A DNA stretch of 44,294 bases. It comes from Vulcanimicrobiia bacterium. Lineage in GTDB: Bacteria; Vulcanimicrobiota; Vulcanimicrobiia; Vulcanimicrobiales; Vulcanimicrobiaceae. This document shows positions 7,657 to 15,582 of the stretch, piece by piece. The stretch is from contig JAMXLK010000101.1 in assembly GCA_024281075.1 (NCBI GenBank), forward strand, positions 1 to 44,294, in the 5' to 3' direction. The translations under genes were made by a program, and so were the position numbers. The notes below the pieces were generated by a model. That model had not been told where the DNA came from and ran no database searches. It saw nothing but the letters and a program-made list of their open reading frames with translations. Each line of letters begins with the position of its first letter. Positions within the stretch are counted from its first letter, which is position 1.

Positions 7657-8208
7657 CTATTGAGTCCTTGCCAGCACGGCCTCTACGTTGAGCTCGATCC
7701 GCACCTCATCGCCGACAACGACGCCGCCGGCCTCGAGCGCGGCATTCCAGTTCAGGCCGAAGTCCTTGCGATTGATCTTTCCCTGGGCCGTGTAGCCGAC
7801 GCGCTCGCCTCCCCACGGATCGGTGACGCGACCTTCAAAGCTGCCATCGAGCGTCACGTCGCGCGTGACGCCGTGAATGGTGAGCTTACCGTCAATCGTG
7901 AAGTCGTCCGGCGTACCGTCGATGCGCGTGCTTTCGAAAGTAAGCTGCGGGAATTTTTCGACGTCGAAGAAGTCGGCCGAGCGCAGGTGTGCGTCGCGTT
8001 GCTCCTCGCGCGTGTCGATGGATGCAGCGTCGATACTGGCGCGGACCGAGCGGGGAAGCTCGCTGCCGGGGGCTAGCTCGACTTGCCCCTCGACGGCGGT
8101 GAAGCGCCCGCGGACCTTCGTAATCATGAGGTGGCGGACGATGAACTCTGCCGTCGTATGGGCGGGATCGACGGTGTAGAGGGTCTGTTCTTGAAGCTGG
8201 GCGGTCAT
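7657..8208 (-). CDS. YceI-like lipid-binding family protein
   Basis: A 183-residue protein with the YceI signature: YTVDPAHTTAEFIVRHL at the N-terminus, VEGQVELAPG, DVEKFPQLTFES, LTIHGVTRDVTL and NRKDFGLNWN near the C-terminus. YceI domains form a lipocalin-like barrel that binds polyisoprenoid or similar lipids. There is no signal peptide, so this copy is cytoplasmic, as is common for stand-alone YceI in non-proteobacteria. The start at 8208 is chosen because AAGGAG lies nine bases upstream; an upstream in-frame ATG adds 20 unrelated residues. Divergent from a TetR regulator with promoter and operator-like sites between, so likely controlled by it. Confidence 0.95.
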   Translation of the reverse strand: MTAQLQEQTLYTVDPAHTTAEFIVRHLMITKVRGRFTAVEGQVELAPGSELPRSVRASIDAASIDTREEQRDAHLRSADFFDVEKFPQLTFESTRIDGTPDDFTIDGKLTIHGVTRDVTLDGSFEGRVTDPWGGERVGYTAQGKINRKDFGLNWNAALEAGGVVVGDEVRIELNVEAVLARTQ

Positions 8209-8224
8209 TTTGGGCTCCTTGTGC

Positions 8225-8253
8225 TTGCGGCTTGGCGACATCTGTTGTATAAT
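8225..8253 (+). promoter_or_regulatory. sigma70-type promoter for the TetR gene
   Basis: TTGCGG (8225-8230) and TATAAT (8248-8253) are spaced by 17 bases. Transcription would start near 8260, giving a leader of about 85 bases that includes the palindrome at 8299-8320. Confidence 0.75.
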
Positions 8254-8268
8254 CGCCTTGTGTCGCAT

Positions 8269-8297
8269 AGCATACTCATGTCGGGGAACCTAGTCAA
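8269..8297 (-). promoter_or_regulatory. sigma70-type promoter for yceI
   Basis: On the minus strand TTGACT (8297-8292) and TATGCT (8274-8269) are 17 bases apart, pointing towards yceI. It faces the TetR promoter, and the two transcripts would overlap across the shared region. Confidence 0.7.
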
Positions 8298-8298
8298 C

Positions 8299-8320
8299 CG
8301 ACAAATTCGCGAAACTGTCG
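8299..8320. promoter_or_regulatory. 22-bp palindrome, probable TetR operator
   Basis: Arms CGACA and TGTCG enclose a central TTCGCGAA on the same axis, giving 18 of 22 matching positions. The half-site GCGACA/TGTCGC or CCGACA/TGTCGG also recurs at 8235-8240, 8261-8266 and 8279-8284. The palindrome abuts the -35 of the yceI promoter, a usual position for repression by the divergently encoded TetR protein. Confidence 0.6.
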
Positions 8321-8345
8321 CTTATCCGACGAAACGGAAAAACTG

Positions 8346-8906
8346 ATGGGAACGAGCGTCGCCGAGCGGGCCGCCCGCGTCGATCCGCGCGTGACGCGCA
8401 CGCAAAAACTGATTCGCGATGCGCTCGTATCGCTGCTTGGCGAGAAGAGCTTCGAGTCGATCAGCGTTCAAGACATCGCCGACCGCGCGACGGTGAACCG
8501 CGCGACGTTCTACGCGCACTATACCGATAAGTTTGCGCTGCTCGACGCGCTGATTCGCGAGGACGTTGCAGCGCGTCTCGCTGAAGGCGATCCCCTTCAA
8601 GCGTCCGATACGCGCAGTATGCTCGCAATAGTCGGCACGAATATCTTCGCGTTCGTCGCTTCGCATCGGAAATGCCGGGTCGATCGCGACTTCGAGCCTC
8701 AGTTCGCGCGAACGATGGAGGCGCAGCTCACCGACTTTCTCTTGCCGAGCTTCGGGCACTGCACCGCGATGCTGATATCGTCGGCACTCGTCGGTTCGGC
8801 GATGAACTGGCGGCACGAAGCGCCCAAATCTTCGCCGGAACCGATCGTGGCGAACATCGTCGGGATTCTCGTCGACGGCGTCGACAAACACCGGAAGGCG
8901 CCTTAG
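8346..8906 (+). CDS. TetR family transcriptional regulator
   Basis: A 186-residue protein. The N-terminal helix-turn-helix is clear: KLIRDALVSLLGEKSFESISV followed in the next helix by IADRATVNRATFYAHYTDKFALLDAL (quoted here as two adjoining parts), which is the TetR consensus. The C-terminal helical domain (about 70-186) would bind an unknown ligand. It is divergent from yceI and probably represses that gene and itself through the palindrome in the shared region. Its last codons overlap the stop of the convergent PPC-domain gene by 4 bases. Confidence 0.92.
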   Translation: MGTSVAERAARVDPRVTRTQKLIRDALVSLLGEKSFESISVQDIADRATVNRATFYAHYTDKFALLDALIREDVAARLAEGDPLQASDTRSMLAIVGTNIFAFVASHRKCRVDRDFEPQFARTMEAQLTDFLLPSFGHCTAMLISSALVGSAMNWRHEAPKSSPEPIVANIVGILVDGVDKHRKAP

Positions 8907-9337
8907 AAGTCCAGTAGCGGAATCCCGATTTCCGGCCGATCCGTACGGTGCAGTTCTGCCGCGAGCTCTTCTACCACGAGCTCCAGCGTCGGCCGAACGA
9001 TTGCAGAGAGCAGATGTCCGCCCGTCATACGCCCGTCGCGATGACCGACGGCGCAGTGCGCGTGCACCCGCGGCTCTCCTCGATACAGCGCGACGTTTCC
9101 GATCAAAGAAACGACTTCGACTTGTTCGTCGACTTCGATCGGAAGATAACGCTTCGCTTCCATATCGTAATACGCCAGCGTTGCCCGGCGAAAGCCGCCG
9201 ATGCCATAGAACTTCGCGGCGGCAATGCGTTCTTTGCTGAAAAACGCGACGAGCCGTTCGAGTACGTCGTCTTCTAGATCGAGCGCGACGACGTAGCTTC
9301 GCCCGGACGGCTGCGACTGCGCAATGGTATCTCTCAT
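8903..9337 (-). CDS. PPC/DUF296 domain protein
   Basis: A 144-residue single-domain protein of the PPC (plants and prokaryotes conserved, DUF296) family. Diagnostic pieces are SYVVALDLEDDVLERL at the start, FYGIGGFRRATLAYYD in the middle and HAHCAVGHRDGRMTGGHLL, whose histidines form the presumed metal site of the trimeric fold. In bacteria such stand-alone proteins have no settled function; in plants the domain accompanies AT-hooks. A 14-bp perfect palindrome lies 15 bases upstream of its start. Confidence 0.9.
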   Translation of the reverse strand: MRDTIAQSQPSGRSYVVALDLEDDVLERLVAFFSKERIAAAKFYGIGGFRRATLAYYDMEAKRYLPIEVDEQVEVVSLIGNVALYRGEPRVHAHCAVGHRDGRMTGGHLLSAIVRPTLELVVEELAAELHRTDRPEIGIPLLDF

Positions 9338-9507
9338 GCTGTCATCCTACCCCTCGCGCGCGAGGCCGCCTGGGCGGAAGCTTTAACCAAATTTTCTACA
9401 GACTATGTTCGATGGCGTATCGCCGCGCCGCCGAATCGCTGTTATAGTATCCGCAAGACAACCTGTAGTTGCTTCGAGCGACTGCATTTCTTTGGTAGTG
9501 AATCGGA
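9338..9507. other. intergenic region with a perfect palindrome
   Basis: 170 bases. CCTCGCGCGCGAGG at 9352-9365 is a perfect 14-bp palindrome upstream of the PPC gene and may be an operator. A TATAGT hexamer near 9444 could serve as -10 for the small downstream gene but has no good -35. I see no RNA gene. Confidence 0.45.
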
Positions 9508-9717
9508 TTGACCGAAGCGGAACGGATATGGAACCGGATAAAACTCGTTGCCGCGCAGGCAGCGCATCGCGGCGAGACGATAACGATCGCGGACGCGGAG
9601 CAGCTCGTGCACGATATAATCGTGGAAGAACATGCGATGTGGTCGACGCCGTCGGAAGCCCGGCTGTACTTTGCCGAGGAATTACGGCGAATGGTACTGG
9701 AGGCACCGCAACCGTAA
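9508..9717 (+). CDS. small hypothetical protein (69 aa)
   Basis: The frame opens with TTG and encodes an acidic, helical small protein with a balanced composition (IWNRIKLVAAQAAHRGETI, YFAEELRRMVLEAP). The composition looks like a real cytoplasmic protein rather than an antisense artefact, but there is no clear ribosome binding site and no recognised family. Confidence 0.45.
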   Translation: MTEAERIWNRIKLVAAQAAHRGETITIADAEQLVHDIIVEEHAMWSTPSEARLYFAEELRRMVLEAPQP

Positions 9718-9765
9718 GCTGAACTAGCAAGAGTTCGCTGCGGTCGGCCTGAAGCAACCTACCGC

Positions 9766-10593
9766 ATGGAGATTGCAATTGCCGAGAAAGGTGCTTTTTG
9801 TTACGAGCCGCTTTTGTCTGCGGAGGAAGCGCGCGGCCGCGCCGGCGCGCACAAGGCCTCGGCGTTCGGGACGCTCTCACGGCTCTTCTCACGACCGAAA
9901 GACGACGACATCGCGATCTCCGACGAGGGCCTTTGGTATCTGCCGGTTTGGCATGCGACGGCGCATCTGCGTTTCGTCTTCGATCGAACCGAATCGTATC
10001 GCGTCGCGGTCAAGACGCCGAACGTTGCGTCGGTGAACGTCAACGGCAGCGATTACGCCGTCAAAGCGGGCTCCATCGAAGTGCCGGTAACCGAGCACTG
10101 CGAGCGCGACGAACAGAAAGAACTCTGGCTCGACGGGCTCAACAACGAGCCGTTTAACGCCAAGCCGTACGCGAAGGCGCAGCCGGCGCCCGTGAATCTC
10201 GATGACTTCGCGCCCGAGGGCGCCAAGATCGTCACTCCGGTCGTGCGCGCTTCGTCGGTGATTCGCGCGCTGCTCGGGGACGATTTCCGTCCCGCCGAGG
10301 CCGACGCGGTCAAAGAAGAGCGAGTGACGGTCGAGTGCATCGATCTCCATCTTCGGCCGACGTACAATTTCAAATGCGTCTGGGCGGCGAAGAATAAATC
10401 GGCCGAGATCGCAATCGACGCGATCACGGGCGAGCTGCAGACGCGGCCGTCCGCGACGATGGCCGCGGTCGCGAAGCTGCTCAAACCGGAGAATCTTTAC
10501 GACATCGGCGCGGAGACCCTCAATCTCGTCATCCCCGGCGGCGCAATCCCATTGAAAGTCGTCAAAGCGCTCGCTGAAAAGCGCAAAGACTAA
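9766..10593 (+). CDS. hypothetical protein, 275 aa
   Basis: A soluble protein without signal peptide or membrane segment. The N-terminal part (1-140) is beta-rich and contains WYLPVWHATAHLRF; the C-terminal half holds VECIDLHLRPTYNFKCVW followed by AEIAIDAITGEL, which resembles the strand-turn pattern of PepSY-like domains where a residue pair precedes 'D..TGE'. I do not recognise the whole protein. Its end overlaps the convergent Nudix gene by 4 bases. Codon use matches the neighbours, so there is no sign of recent transfer. Confidence 0.8.
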   Translation: MEIAIAEKGAFCYEPLLSAEEARGRAGAHKASAFGTLSRLFSRPKDDDIAISDEGLWYLPVWHATAHLRFVFDRTESYRVAVKTPNVASVNVNGSDYAVKAGSIEVPVTEHCERDEQKELWLDGLNNEPFNAKPYAKAQPAPVNLDDFAPEGAKIVTPVVRASSVIRALLGDDFRPAEADAVKEERVTVECIDLHLRPTYNFKCVWAAKNKSAEIAIDAITGELQTRPSATMAAVAKLLKPENLYDIGAETLNLVIPGGAIPLKVVKALAEKRKD

Positions 10594-11108
10594 AACGCCG
10601 CTTCAACGGCGCACCGCAATGACGATTCCGGCGCACTCCAGGCGTCGACGAACGTCTTTAAAATTCTGCCGGTAAAGCCCCAAATGTGCCGCCCTTCGTA
10701 ATCGAATGCGTACATCGCCCTGCCGCGCGCCGCGGTGATCGCGGTATCTTCATAGAGCGCGCCGTCATCAAGTATCGCGGCGAGCGGCACCGCAAAGAGA
10801 CTCGCTATCTCCTCGCCGTCAACGCGAAATCGCGCCGACGCATCGAGCACGCCAACGATCGGCGTGATGATGAAGCGATTCATCTCTTGCGTCGAATCGG
10901 GTAACCGGCCGGCGACTCGTACGCGCTCGGCTGCGACTCCGATTTCTTCTTCGAGCTCGCGCAGGGCCGTGCGCACCGGATCGCCGCCGTCGCTTTCATC
11001 GGAAGCGCCGCCGGGGAAAGCGATCTGTCCGGGATGGCGGCGCAGATGCTGCGCGCGCTCGACGAAAATTACGCTATGCGGCGGCGTTGCGAGAATCGGC
11101 ACCAGCAC
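10590..11108 (-). CDS. Nudix hydrolase, CoA pyrophosphatase (NudL/UPF0035) type
   Basis: A 172-residue protein. LRRHPGQIAFPGG at about residues 22-34 is the UPF0035 signature preceding the Nudix box, which reads GGASDESDGG...RELEEEIG. Proteins of this type hydrolyse coenzyme A to 3',5'-ADP and 4'-phosphopantetheine with Mg or Mn. The first usable start is GTG at 11108; the frame upstream is open to 11172 but has no start codon, so the usual N-terminal 15-25 residues of the family are short here. It is the last gene of the multicopper-oxidase unit, separated from it by a hairpin repeat. Confidence 0.9.
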   Translation of the reverse strand: MLVPILATPPHSVIFVERAQHLRRHPGQIAFPGGASDESDGGDPVRTALRELEEEIGVAAERVRVAGRLPDSTQEMNRFIITPIVGVLDASARFRVDGEEIASLFAVPLAAILDDGALYEDTAITAARGRAMYAFDYEGRHIWGFTGRILKTFVDAWSAPESSLRCAVEAAF

Positions 11109-11130
11109 CGCACCGCGCCGCCACGAGCCG

Positions 11131-11167
11131 CCGGTGTCGCCCTTCGACAGGCTCAGGGTGACACCGG
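11131..11167. repeat. REP-like hairpin, copy 1
   Basis: Arms 11131-11143 and 11155-11167 pair at 12 of 13 positions around the 11-base loop TCGACAGGCTC. It lies between two same-strand genes. Two further copies with similar loops occur at 34544-34564 and 35887-35923. Confidence 0.8.
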
Positions 11168-11171
11168 GGAA

Positions 11172-12158
11172 TCAGTGCGCGAGACTAACCGTAACCCCCA
11201 CGAGCTCTGCCGCTTTCTTGACCGTGAGCGAGCTCTGAAGCGCACCACCGCCGGGGTAATCCCAAAATCCGACTTTGGCGACGTGGCGGCTCTGCGTGCC
11301 GTAGGGAATCACGATCGTTTTGCCCGCGATCCAAAACTCGTGGATCAGCGTGCTCTTGTCGCCGTCAGTCCGAATCGTGCCGACCGATTTGCCGCTCGAT
11401 CCCGACATCTTGAAACGATAGAGCATGCGGGTCGCCGTATCCTGAATCGTCAGATAGTTGCCGTCCCACTGAACGCCGCCGGGATATTTGATGGTCTTGT
11501 CGAGTGAAATCGTGGTAAGCGTGCTGCTTCCGCCGGCGAGTTCGGCGAACTTCGCGTGGTGACTGCCGGTGCCCGTGCCATCCACAAAGACGTTGCTGTG
11601 GTCGTCGTAGCCGCAGAAGAAGAATGAACCGAGTGTGTTGTCGGTGTACGTGCGCGGGATCACCTCACCGGCCTTGAAGATCGAAAGGCCGCCGGGACCG
11701 TTCGATTGAGAGATAATGTTTGCTACTGCCACGTCGCCGGTATTCGGATCCTCCGCGCAACCGAATGGAAAGTAACCAAACATGAGCAGCGTCTTGATCG
11801 GCTTCGTGCTGCCGTGCTTGTACTTGAGCACGTCGAGAGCGTCGCTGTCGACGACGTAGACGTCGCCCTTGGGGTCGGAGCAGAGGCCGGCGGGATTTCG
11901 GAAGCCTCGCAGAACCCCGACCGGTTTTCCCGCGGGATACGAAAAAATGTCGACGCTTCCACGCGCATCCGAAACGTAGAGCAGATCTTGTTTCACGGCT
12001 GACGGATCGATCCACGAACCGGTCGGATCGAAGCTCCTTGGTGCGAACGGCGTTCCTGCCGCCGAGGCGGGGATTGCCGGCGCGGCGCCGCCGCAGCCGG
12101 CCACCATCGCGGAAGCCGCAATAACAAGCAAAATGCGCAGTACCATGTTTGGCCTCAT
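11172..12158 (-). CDS. NHL-like beta-propeller lipoprotein
   Basis: A 328-residue lipoprotein; the signal ends in MVAGC, with Cys at about residue 22. The mature part has propeller blades of the type DLLYVSDARGSVDIFSYPAG, FRNPAGLCSDPKGDVYVVD and YPGGVQWDGNYLTIQD. The same blades recur in the C-terminal half of the EXORDIUM-like fusion two genes upstream, so the two are paralogues. ATG at 12158 is one base after the stop of the oxidase gene; an ATG at 12146 has a better-placed GAGG and would also give a good lipoprotein signal. It probably sits in the periplasm or on the outer face next to the oxidase. Confidence 0.85.
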   Translation of the reverse strand: MRPNMVLRILLVIAASAMVAGCGGAAPAIPASAAGTPFAPRSFDPTGSWIDPSAVKQDLLYVSDARGSVDIFSYPAGKPVGVLRGFRNPAGLCSDPKGDVYVVDSDALDVLKYKHGSTKPIKTLLMFGYFPFGCAEDPNTGDVAVANIISQSNGPGGLSIFKAGEVIPRTYTDNTLGSFFFCGYDDHSNVFVDGTGTGSHHAKFAELAGGSSTLTTISLDKTIKYPGGVQWDGNYLTIQDTATRMLYRFKMSGSSGKSVGTIRTDGDKSTLIHEFWIAGKTIVIPYGTQSRHVAKVGFWDYPGGGALQSSLTVKKAAELVGVTVSLAH

Positions 12159-12159
12159 A

Positions 12160-13749
12160 TTAGATCGCCTGAATCTTGGCCATCATTCCGAAGTCTTCGT
12201 GATCGAGAATGTGACAGTGAAAGAGGAACGTTCCTTTGATCGTCGGGTCGCGAAAATCCATGATCAGAACGAGCGATCCGGGCGACCCGTCGCGCCGCTG
12301 GTGCGGAATGAGGACGCTGTCGGCCCAGTACGGATGCACGAGCGGCACGCCGTTGATTTCCTTGACGAGAAAGTGCAGCTGATGAATGTGGAAATCGTGG
12401 ACTTCCTGCGAAATGTTGTGAATGTGCCACTCCTCCACCGTTCCGGTGTGCACGACGTACATCGGCGGATCGCTCATGGAGAAGGCCTTGCCGTTGATGA
12501 AAAAGCGGCTCGCTCCCTCACTGAACGTCACGGTTCTTTTTGCGGCGATCGGCGGCAGCGGCGTCGTATAGACGTTGTTGGGCAGCGGTGCGCCGACCTT
12601 GAGCGGTTCTTCGATGGTTTCGCGAACCTGCCGTCCCGCGTTGCGGGGCGCGCGCAGCGTTGCCAGCTTCAGTTGCGGGTCGCGGTCGCCGATGATTCCG
12701 GTATCGTAGCAGAGCGTCTTGAAGGTGCCGAAACCGCCGGGCGGCCCGGTCACGACGAACTCGGCGCGGGCGGCCGGCGGAATGATGATCGATTGCACCA
12801 TTTTCGTCGGCGGAGTGCCGTGCCACGTATCGAGCGCGAAACCGTCGATCGCCACCAGCTCCATGCGTGAACCAACGGAGAGCTTGAGCGTTTTGTGCGA
12901 CGATGCGTTGACGACGCGGAAGAACTGTTTCTCGCCGGGCCGGATCGTGATGACCGGCTGGTACGCATTGTTGAGCGTCGTCGTAAAGCCCAAGTCCGAC
13001 CCGCAGGGTTCGGTGTTATAAATCTGAGGTTTCATGCCGGTCTGCGTCTGGCCCATACTATCCATGCCGTCCATGCCCGGCATGCCGTCGTCGTCGCGAG
13101 GTCGCGCGGTTCTGCCGACTCCCGATGCGCGCACGATGATCATGCGTTCCCGCATCTTTGCGAGGCCCGGTAAATGGTGCTCCAAACCGTTGACGATAAT
13201 CGCGCCCGACAGGCCCGCCGATCCGACTTGGAATGCGGTCTGCCCGTGAACGTGCGGATGATACCAGTAGAGTCCCGGCTCCTGATTCTTTGGTATGTGC
13301 ACGACGTAGTGAAGGCTCTGCCCGGGCCGCGCCAGCATGCCGAGCACGTCATCTCCCGGAGACTTCGGCGACGATCCGATGCCGTGGAAGTGAAGGTTCA
13401 TATCGTATTTATCGTGATGCGTTTGCGGGAGCTGGTCGCTGATGTCTATGACGATCTTGTCACCGGGATTCACGCGGATGGTGGGCGCCACGGCATTCTG
13501 CTGGTCGAAAACGAACTGCGGAAATCCGGTCGCGCCGCTGATATCGACGATCAGCGAAACCTTCGCCACGCCGTTGACCGATCGTACGACCGGCGGTTCC
13601 GGCATCTCGTTGACGTTCGTATCCGGCTTCGATCCAAGCCCGGGCGGTGCGCCATTTTGCGGCATGATACTCACCGGCGCGCTCGACTGACCGCCGCAGC
13701 CGGCGAGCCATGCGAGTGCAACCGTAATGGCGATCAAACGTCGCGTCAT
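12160..13749 (-). CDS. multicopper oxidase, lipid-anchored
   Basis: A 529-residue lipoprotein (lipobox LAGC). All copper motifs are visible: HFHG and HPHVHG in the N-terminal domain, HIHQLHF and HCHILDHEDFGMM at the C-terminus; the Cys of HCH is the type 1 ligand and the HCH histidines bridge to the trinuclear centre. It should oxidise a substrate or metal ion with four-electron reduction of oxygen. A Met/Asp-rich insert near residues 230-250 (DDDGMPGMDGMDSMG) resembles those of CueO-like cuprous oxidases, so Cu(I), Fe(II) or Mn(II) are possible substrates; the substrate is inference. It is the second gene of a three-to-four-gene operon, 6 bases after the upstream gene. Confidence 0.95.
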   Translation of the reverse strand: MTRRLIAITVALAWLAGCGGQSSAPVSIMPQNGAPPGLGSKPDTNVNEMPEPPVVRSVNGVAKVSLIVDISGATGFPQFVFDQQNAVAPTIRVNPGDKIVIDISDQLPQTHHDKYDMNLHFHGIGSSPKSPGDDVLGMLARPGQSLHYVVHIPKNQEPGLYWYHPHVHGQTAFQVGSAGLSGAIIVNGLEHHLPGLAKMRERMIIVRASGVGRTARPRDDDGMPGMDGMDSMGQTQTGMKPQIYNTEPCGSDLGFTTTLNNAYQPVITIRPGEKQFFRVVNASSHKTLKLSVGSRMELVAIDGFALDTWHGTPPTKMVQSIIIPPAARAEFVVTGPPGGFGTFKTLCYDTGIIGDRDPQLKLATLRAPRNAGRQVRETIEEPLKVGAPLPNNVYTTPLPPIAAKRTVTFSEGASRFFINGKAFSMSDPPMYVVHTGTVEEWHIHNISQEVHDFHIHQLHFLVKEINGVPLVHPYWADSVLIPHQRRDGSPGSLVLIMDFRDPTIKGTFLFHCHILDHEDFGMMAKIQAI

Positions 13750-13755
13750 GACGAC

Positions 13756-15492
13756 CTACTTTCCTTGCGAGCCCGCGCCCAGGCTCACGGCTGCACCGTA
13801 GCCTCGAACGCTCGTGATGGTCTTGATCGGGTTTCCGCCGGCGGGATACTTCCAAATTCCGACTGCCGAGTGCAAGCCGGGACCGATCAGCCGGGAACCT
13901 TGAATCCAAAACTGCGCGACGCTCGTCGTGCCGTCGAGCGTCGTCGAGCCGACCGTCGTGGCGGCACTGCCGCTTACCGATAACTGATAGATGACCGACG
14001 GCGTCACGCCGGCGTCTCCGACCGCGAGATTCGTGCCATCCCACTGAACTTGTCCCGGCGCGGCGATCGATGCGTTCACCGTTATGTCGACGAGCGCCGT
14101 CCCGCCATGCGGAAGCTCTGCTAAATGAAAGACGCCGCCGTTGCCGGCGCCGTCGATAAAAAGATTGCCGGCGGCATCAAATCCGCAGAACGCCACCCTC
14201 TTCATCGCGGCGTCGGTGTAGGTTCGCGGGTCGTGCCAGGCTCCGCCCGGACGACGATGATACACGACGAGAACGATGCCGCCGCGACCGCCCGTAACGG
14301 CGAGCTGGTCGCCTTTGGAGTTCACGGAACAGCCGCGCGGCGCGGAGGGCGTACTGAGCTCTGCAATCGGCTTCGATATTCCGTGCGGATATTCGACAAC
14401 GTCGAATCCCTGCGTGTCCGCGATCCAAACATTCCCTTGCGCGTCGGCACATTCGGCGCGCGGCGCACCGAGCGTCCTGAGCGTGCCGATATGACGGCCT
14501 TGCGGATACGAAAGAATCTCGACGTCGTTCTTTGCGACGTCGCTCAGATAGAGCAGATCGCCGCTCGACGCTTGCGGCATCGCCTGCGAGCCGTACGATT
14601 GGACGCATGCGCCGTCGGCGTCGCTGGCCATCGTCTGCATCGTGTAGCTCTTCGATCCAAACGGCTCGTTCGCAATTCCGTTCCACGTGCATTGATCGGC
14701 GATTTCACCCTGCGGGCCGTCCCATGCGGTGCTCGGAGTCGGATCGGTAATGGTCTCGCCGAACTCGTGGCCTGCCATGATGGTCACGCCTTCGTCCGCG
14801 CTGCTCTCGTCCTTCGGCGGTTTTATCGCGCCGGCACCGCATCCGGCTCCGCCGTCCGGCATGTACGGCATATACGCGTACGGCAACGTCTTTTTCTTAT
14901 AATAGGCGACGCTGTGGTACGCGCACCAATGGGCGGGGAAAGCGGCTTCGCTATGGCCGGTCGGTGTTTGCACGAAATAAACGCCGTTCGGATCGTATCC
15001 GAAGTGGGCGGCCGCTCTGAGCGCTTCCGCGCTAACCTGCGAATCGGTCGGAGTTTTGGGCACCGCCGATTCGTCATCCCAGCTACCGCCGAACTGATTG
15101 CTCGGGTTCGTGATATACGTGTTGACGCTACTGACGGTTTGGTAGTACTGCGTCTCGATGTTGTTGTGCGCGCTGCCGCCCATGCTCTTCGCGTACGCGA
15201 TCAGCAGCGGCTTCACTTTATGGGGATCGCCGTATTTGCGATAGCCCCAGAAGACGAAATAAAATTTCGGAGCGACGATGACCGGACCGCCGAGATACGG
15301 CACATAGAAGAAGGCCGGCATGATGGGCGCCGCTTGACTGCGCGGCCTCGCGTAACGCGCGACGGACACGGACGTGCCGCCGAGCTGCTGTGGGCTGCCG
15401 GCGGGCAGCAAGCGCCCGGAATTACTACAGCCGGCGAGACCCAATATGGCGGCGGCTCCAAGCCAAAAAGCCGCCCTCGGCACGTTGACCAT
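13756..15492 (-). CDS. EXORDIUM-like domain fused to a beta-propeller, lipoprotein
   Basis: A 578-residue lipoprotein (lipobox LAGC). Residues about 65-305 resemble the plant EXORDIUM/phosphate-induced-1 type domain: FYFVFWGYRKYG, GVYFVQTP, AHWCAYHS, and GHEFGETITDP followed by EIADQCTWN. The HExxE-T-DP motif looks like a zinc-peptidase-type site but activity is unproven. Residues about 310-575 form a propeller closely like the lipoprotein at 11172. The start is supported by GAAGGAG. It heads the operon with the multicopper oxidase and is preceded by three palindromes at 15521-15562. Confidence 0.8.
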   Translation of the reverse strand: MVNVPRAAFWLGAAAILGLAGCSNSGRLLPAGSPQQLGGTSVSVARYARPRSQAAPIMPAFFYVPYLGGPVIVAPKFYFVFWGYRKYGDPHKVKPLLIAYAKSMGGSAHNNIETQYYQTVSSVNTYITNPSNQFGGSWDDESAVPKTPTDSQVSAEALRAAAHFGYDPNGVYFVQTPTGHSEAAFPAHWCAYHSVAYYKKKTLPYAYMPYMPDGGAGCGAGAIKPPKDESSADEGVTIMAGHEFGETITDPTPSTAWDGPQGEIADQCTWNGIANEPFGSKSYTMQTMASDADGACVQSYGSQAMPQASSGDLLYLSDVAKNDVEILSYPQGRHIGTLRTLGAPRAECADAQGNVWIADTQGFDVVEYPHGISKPIAELSTPSAPRGCSVNSKGDQLAVTGGRGGIVLVVYHRRPGGAWHDPRTYTDAAMKRVAFCGFDAAGNLFIDGAGNGGVFHLAELPHGGTALVDITVNASIAAPGQVQWDGTNLAVGDAGVTPSVIYQLSVSGSAATTVGSTTLDGTTSVAQFWIQGSRLIGPGLHSAVGIWKYPAGGNPIKTITSVRGYGAAVSLGAGSQGK

Positions 15493-15520
15493 CCGTACTA
15501 CTCCTTCGTAGCCAAGACAC

Positions 15521-15562
15521 TTAGGTGAGCCTAAATGCCTTGTGAGGCATGCTTAAGTAAGC
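15521..15562. promoter_or_regulatory. three adjacent palindromes, one resembling a DtxR/IdeR box
   Basis: TTAGGTGAGCCTAA (15521-15534), ATGCCTTGTGAGGCAT (15535-15550) and GCTTAAGTAAGC (15551-15562) follow each other with no gap. The first matches the DtxR/IdeR consensus half (TTAGGTTAGCCTAA) at 13 of 14 positions. They sit in the 90-base gap between the divergent oxidase operon and the cyclophilin gene and probably bind one or more metal-sensing repressors. Confidence 0.55.
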
Positions 15563-15582
15563 CCTTGACGTATTCCTGGGGG

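Noticed and set aside
14125-15528. 467-codon plus-strand frame
   Set aside because: Antisense to the EXORDIUM-propeller gene; Arg-rich and without known motifs.
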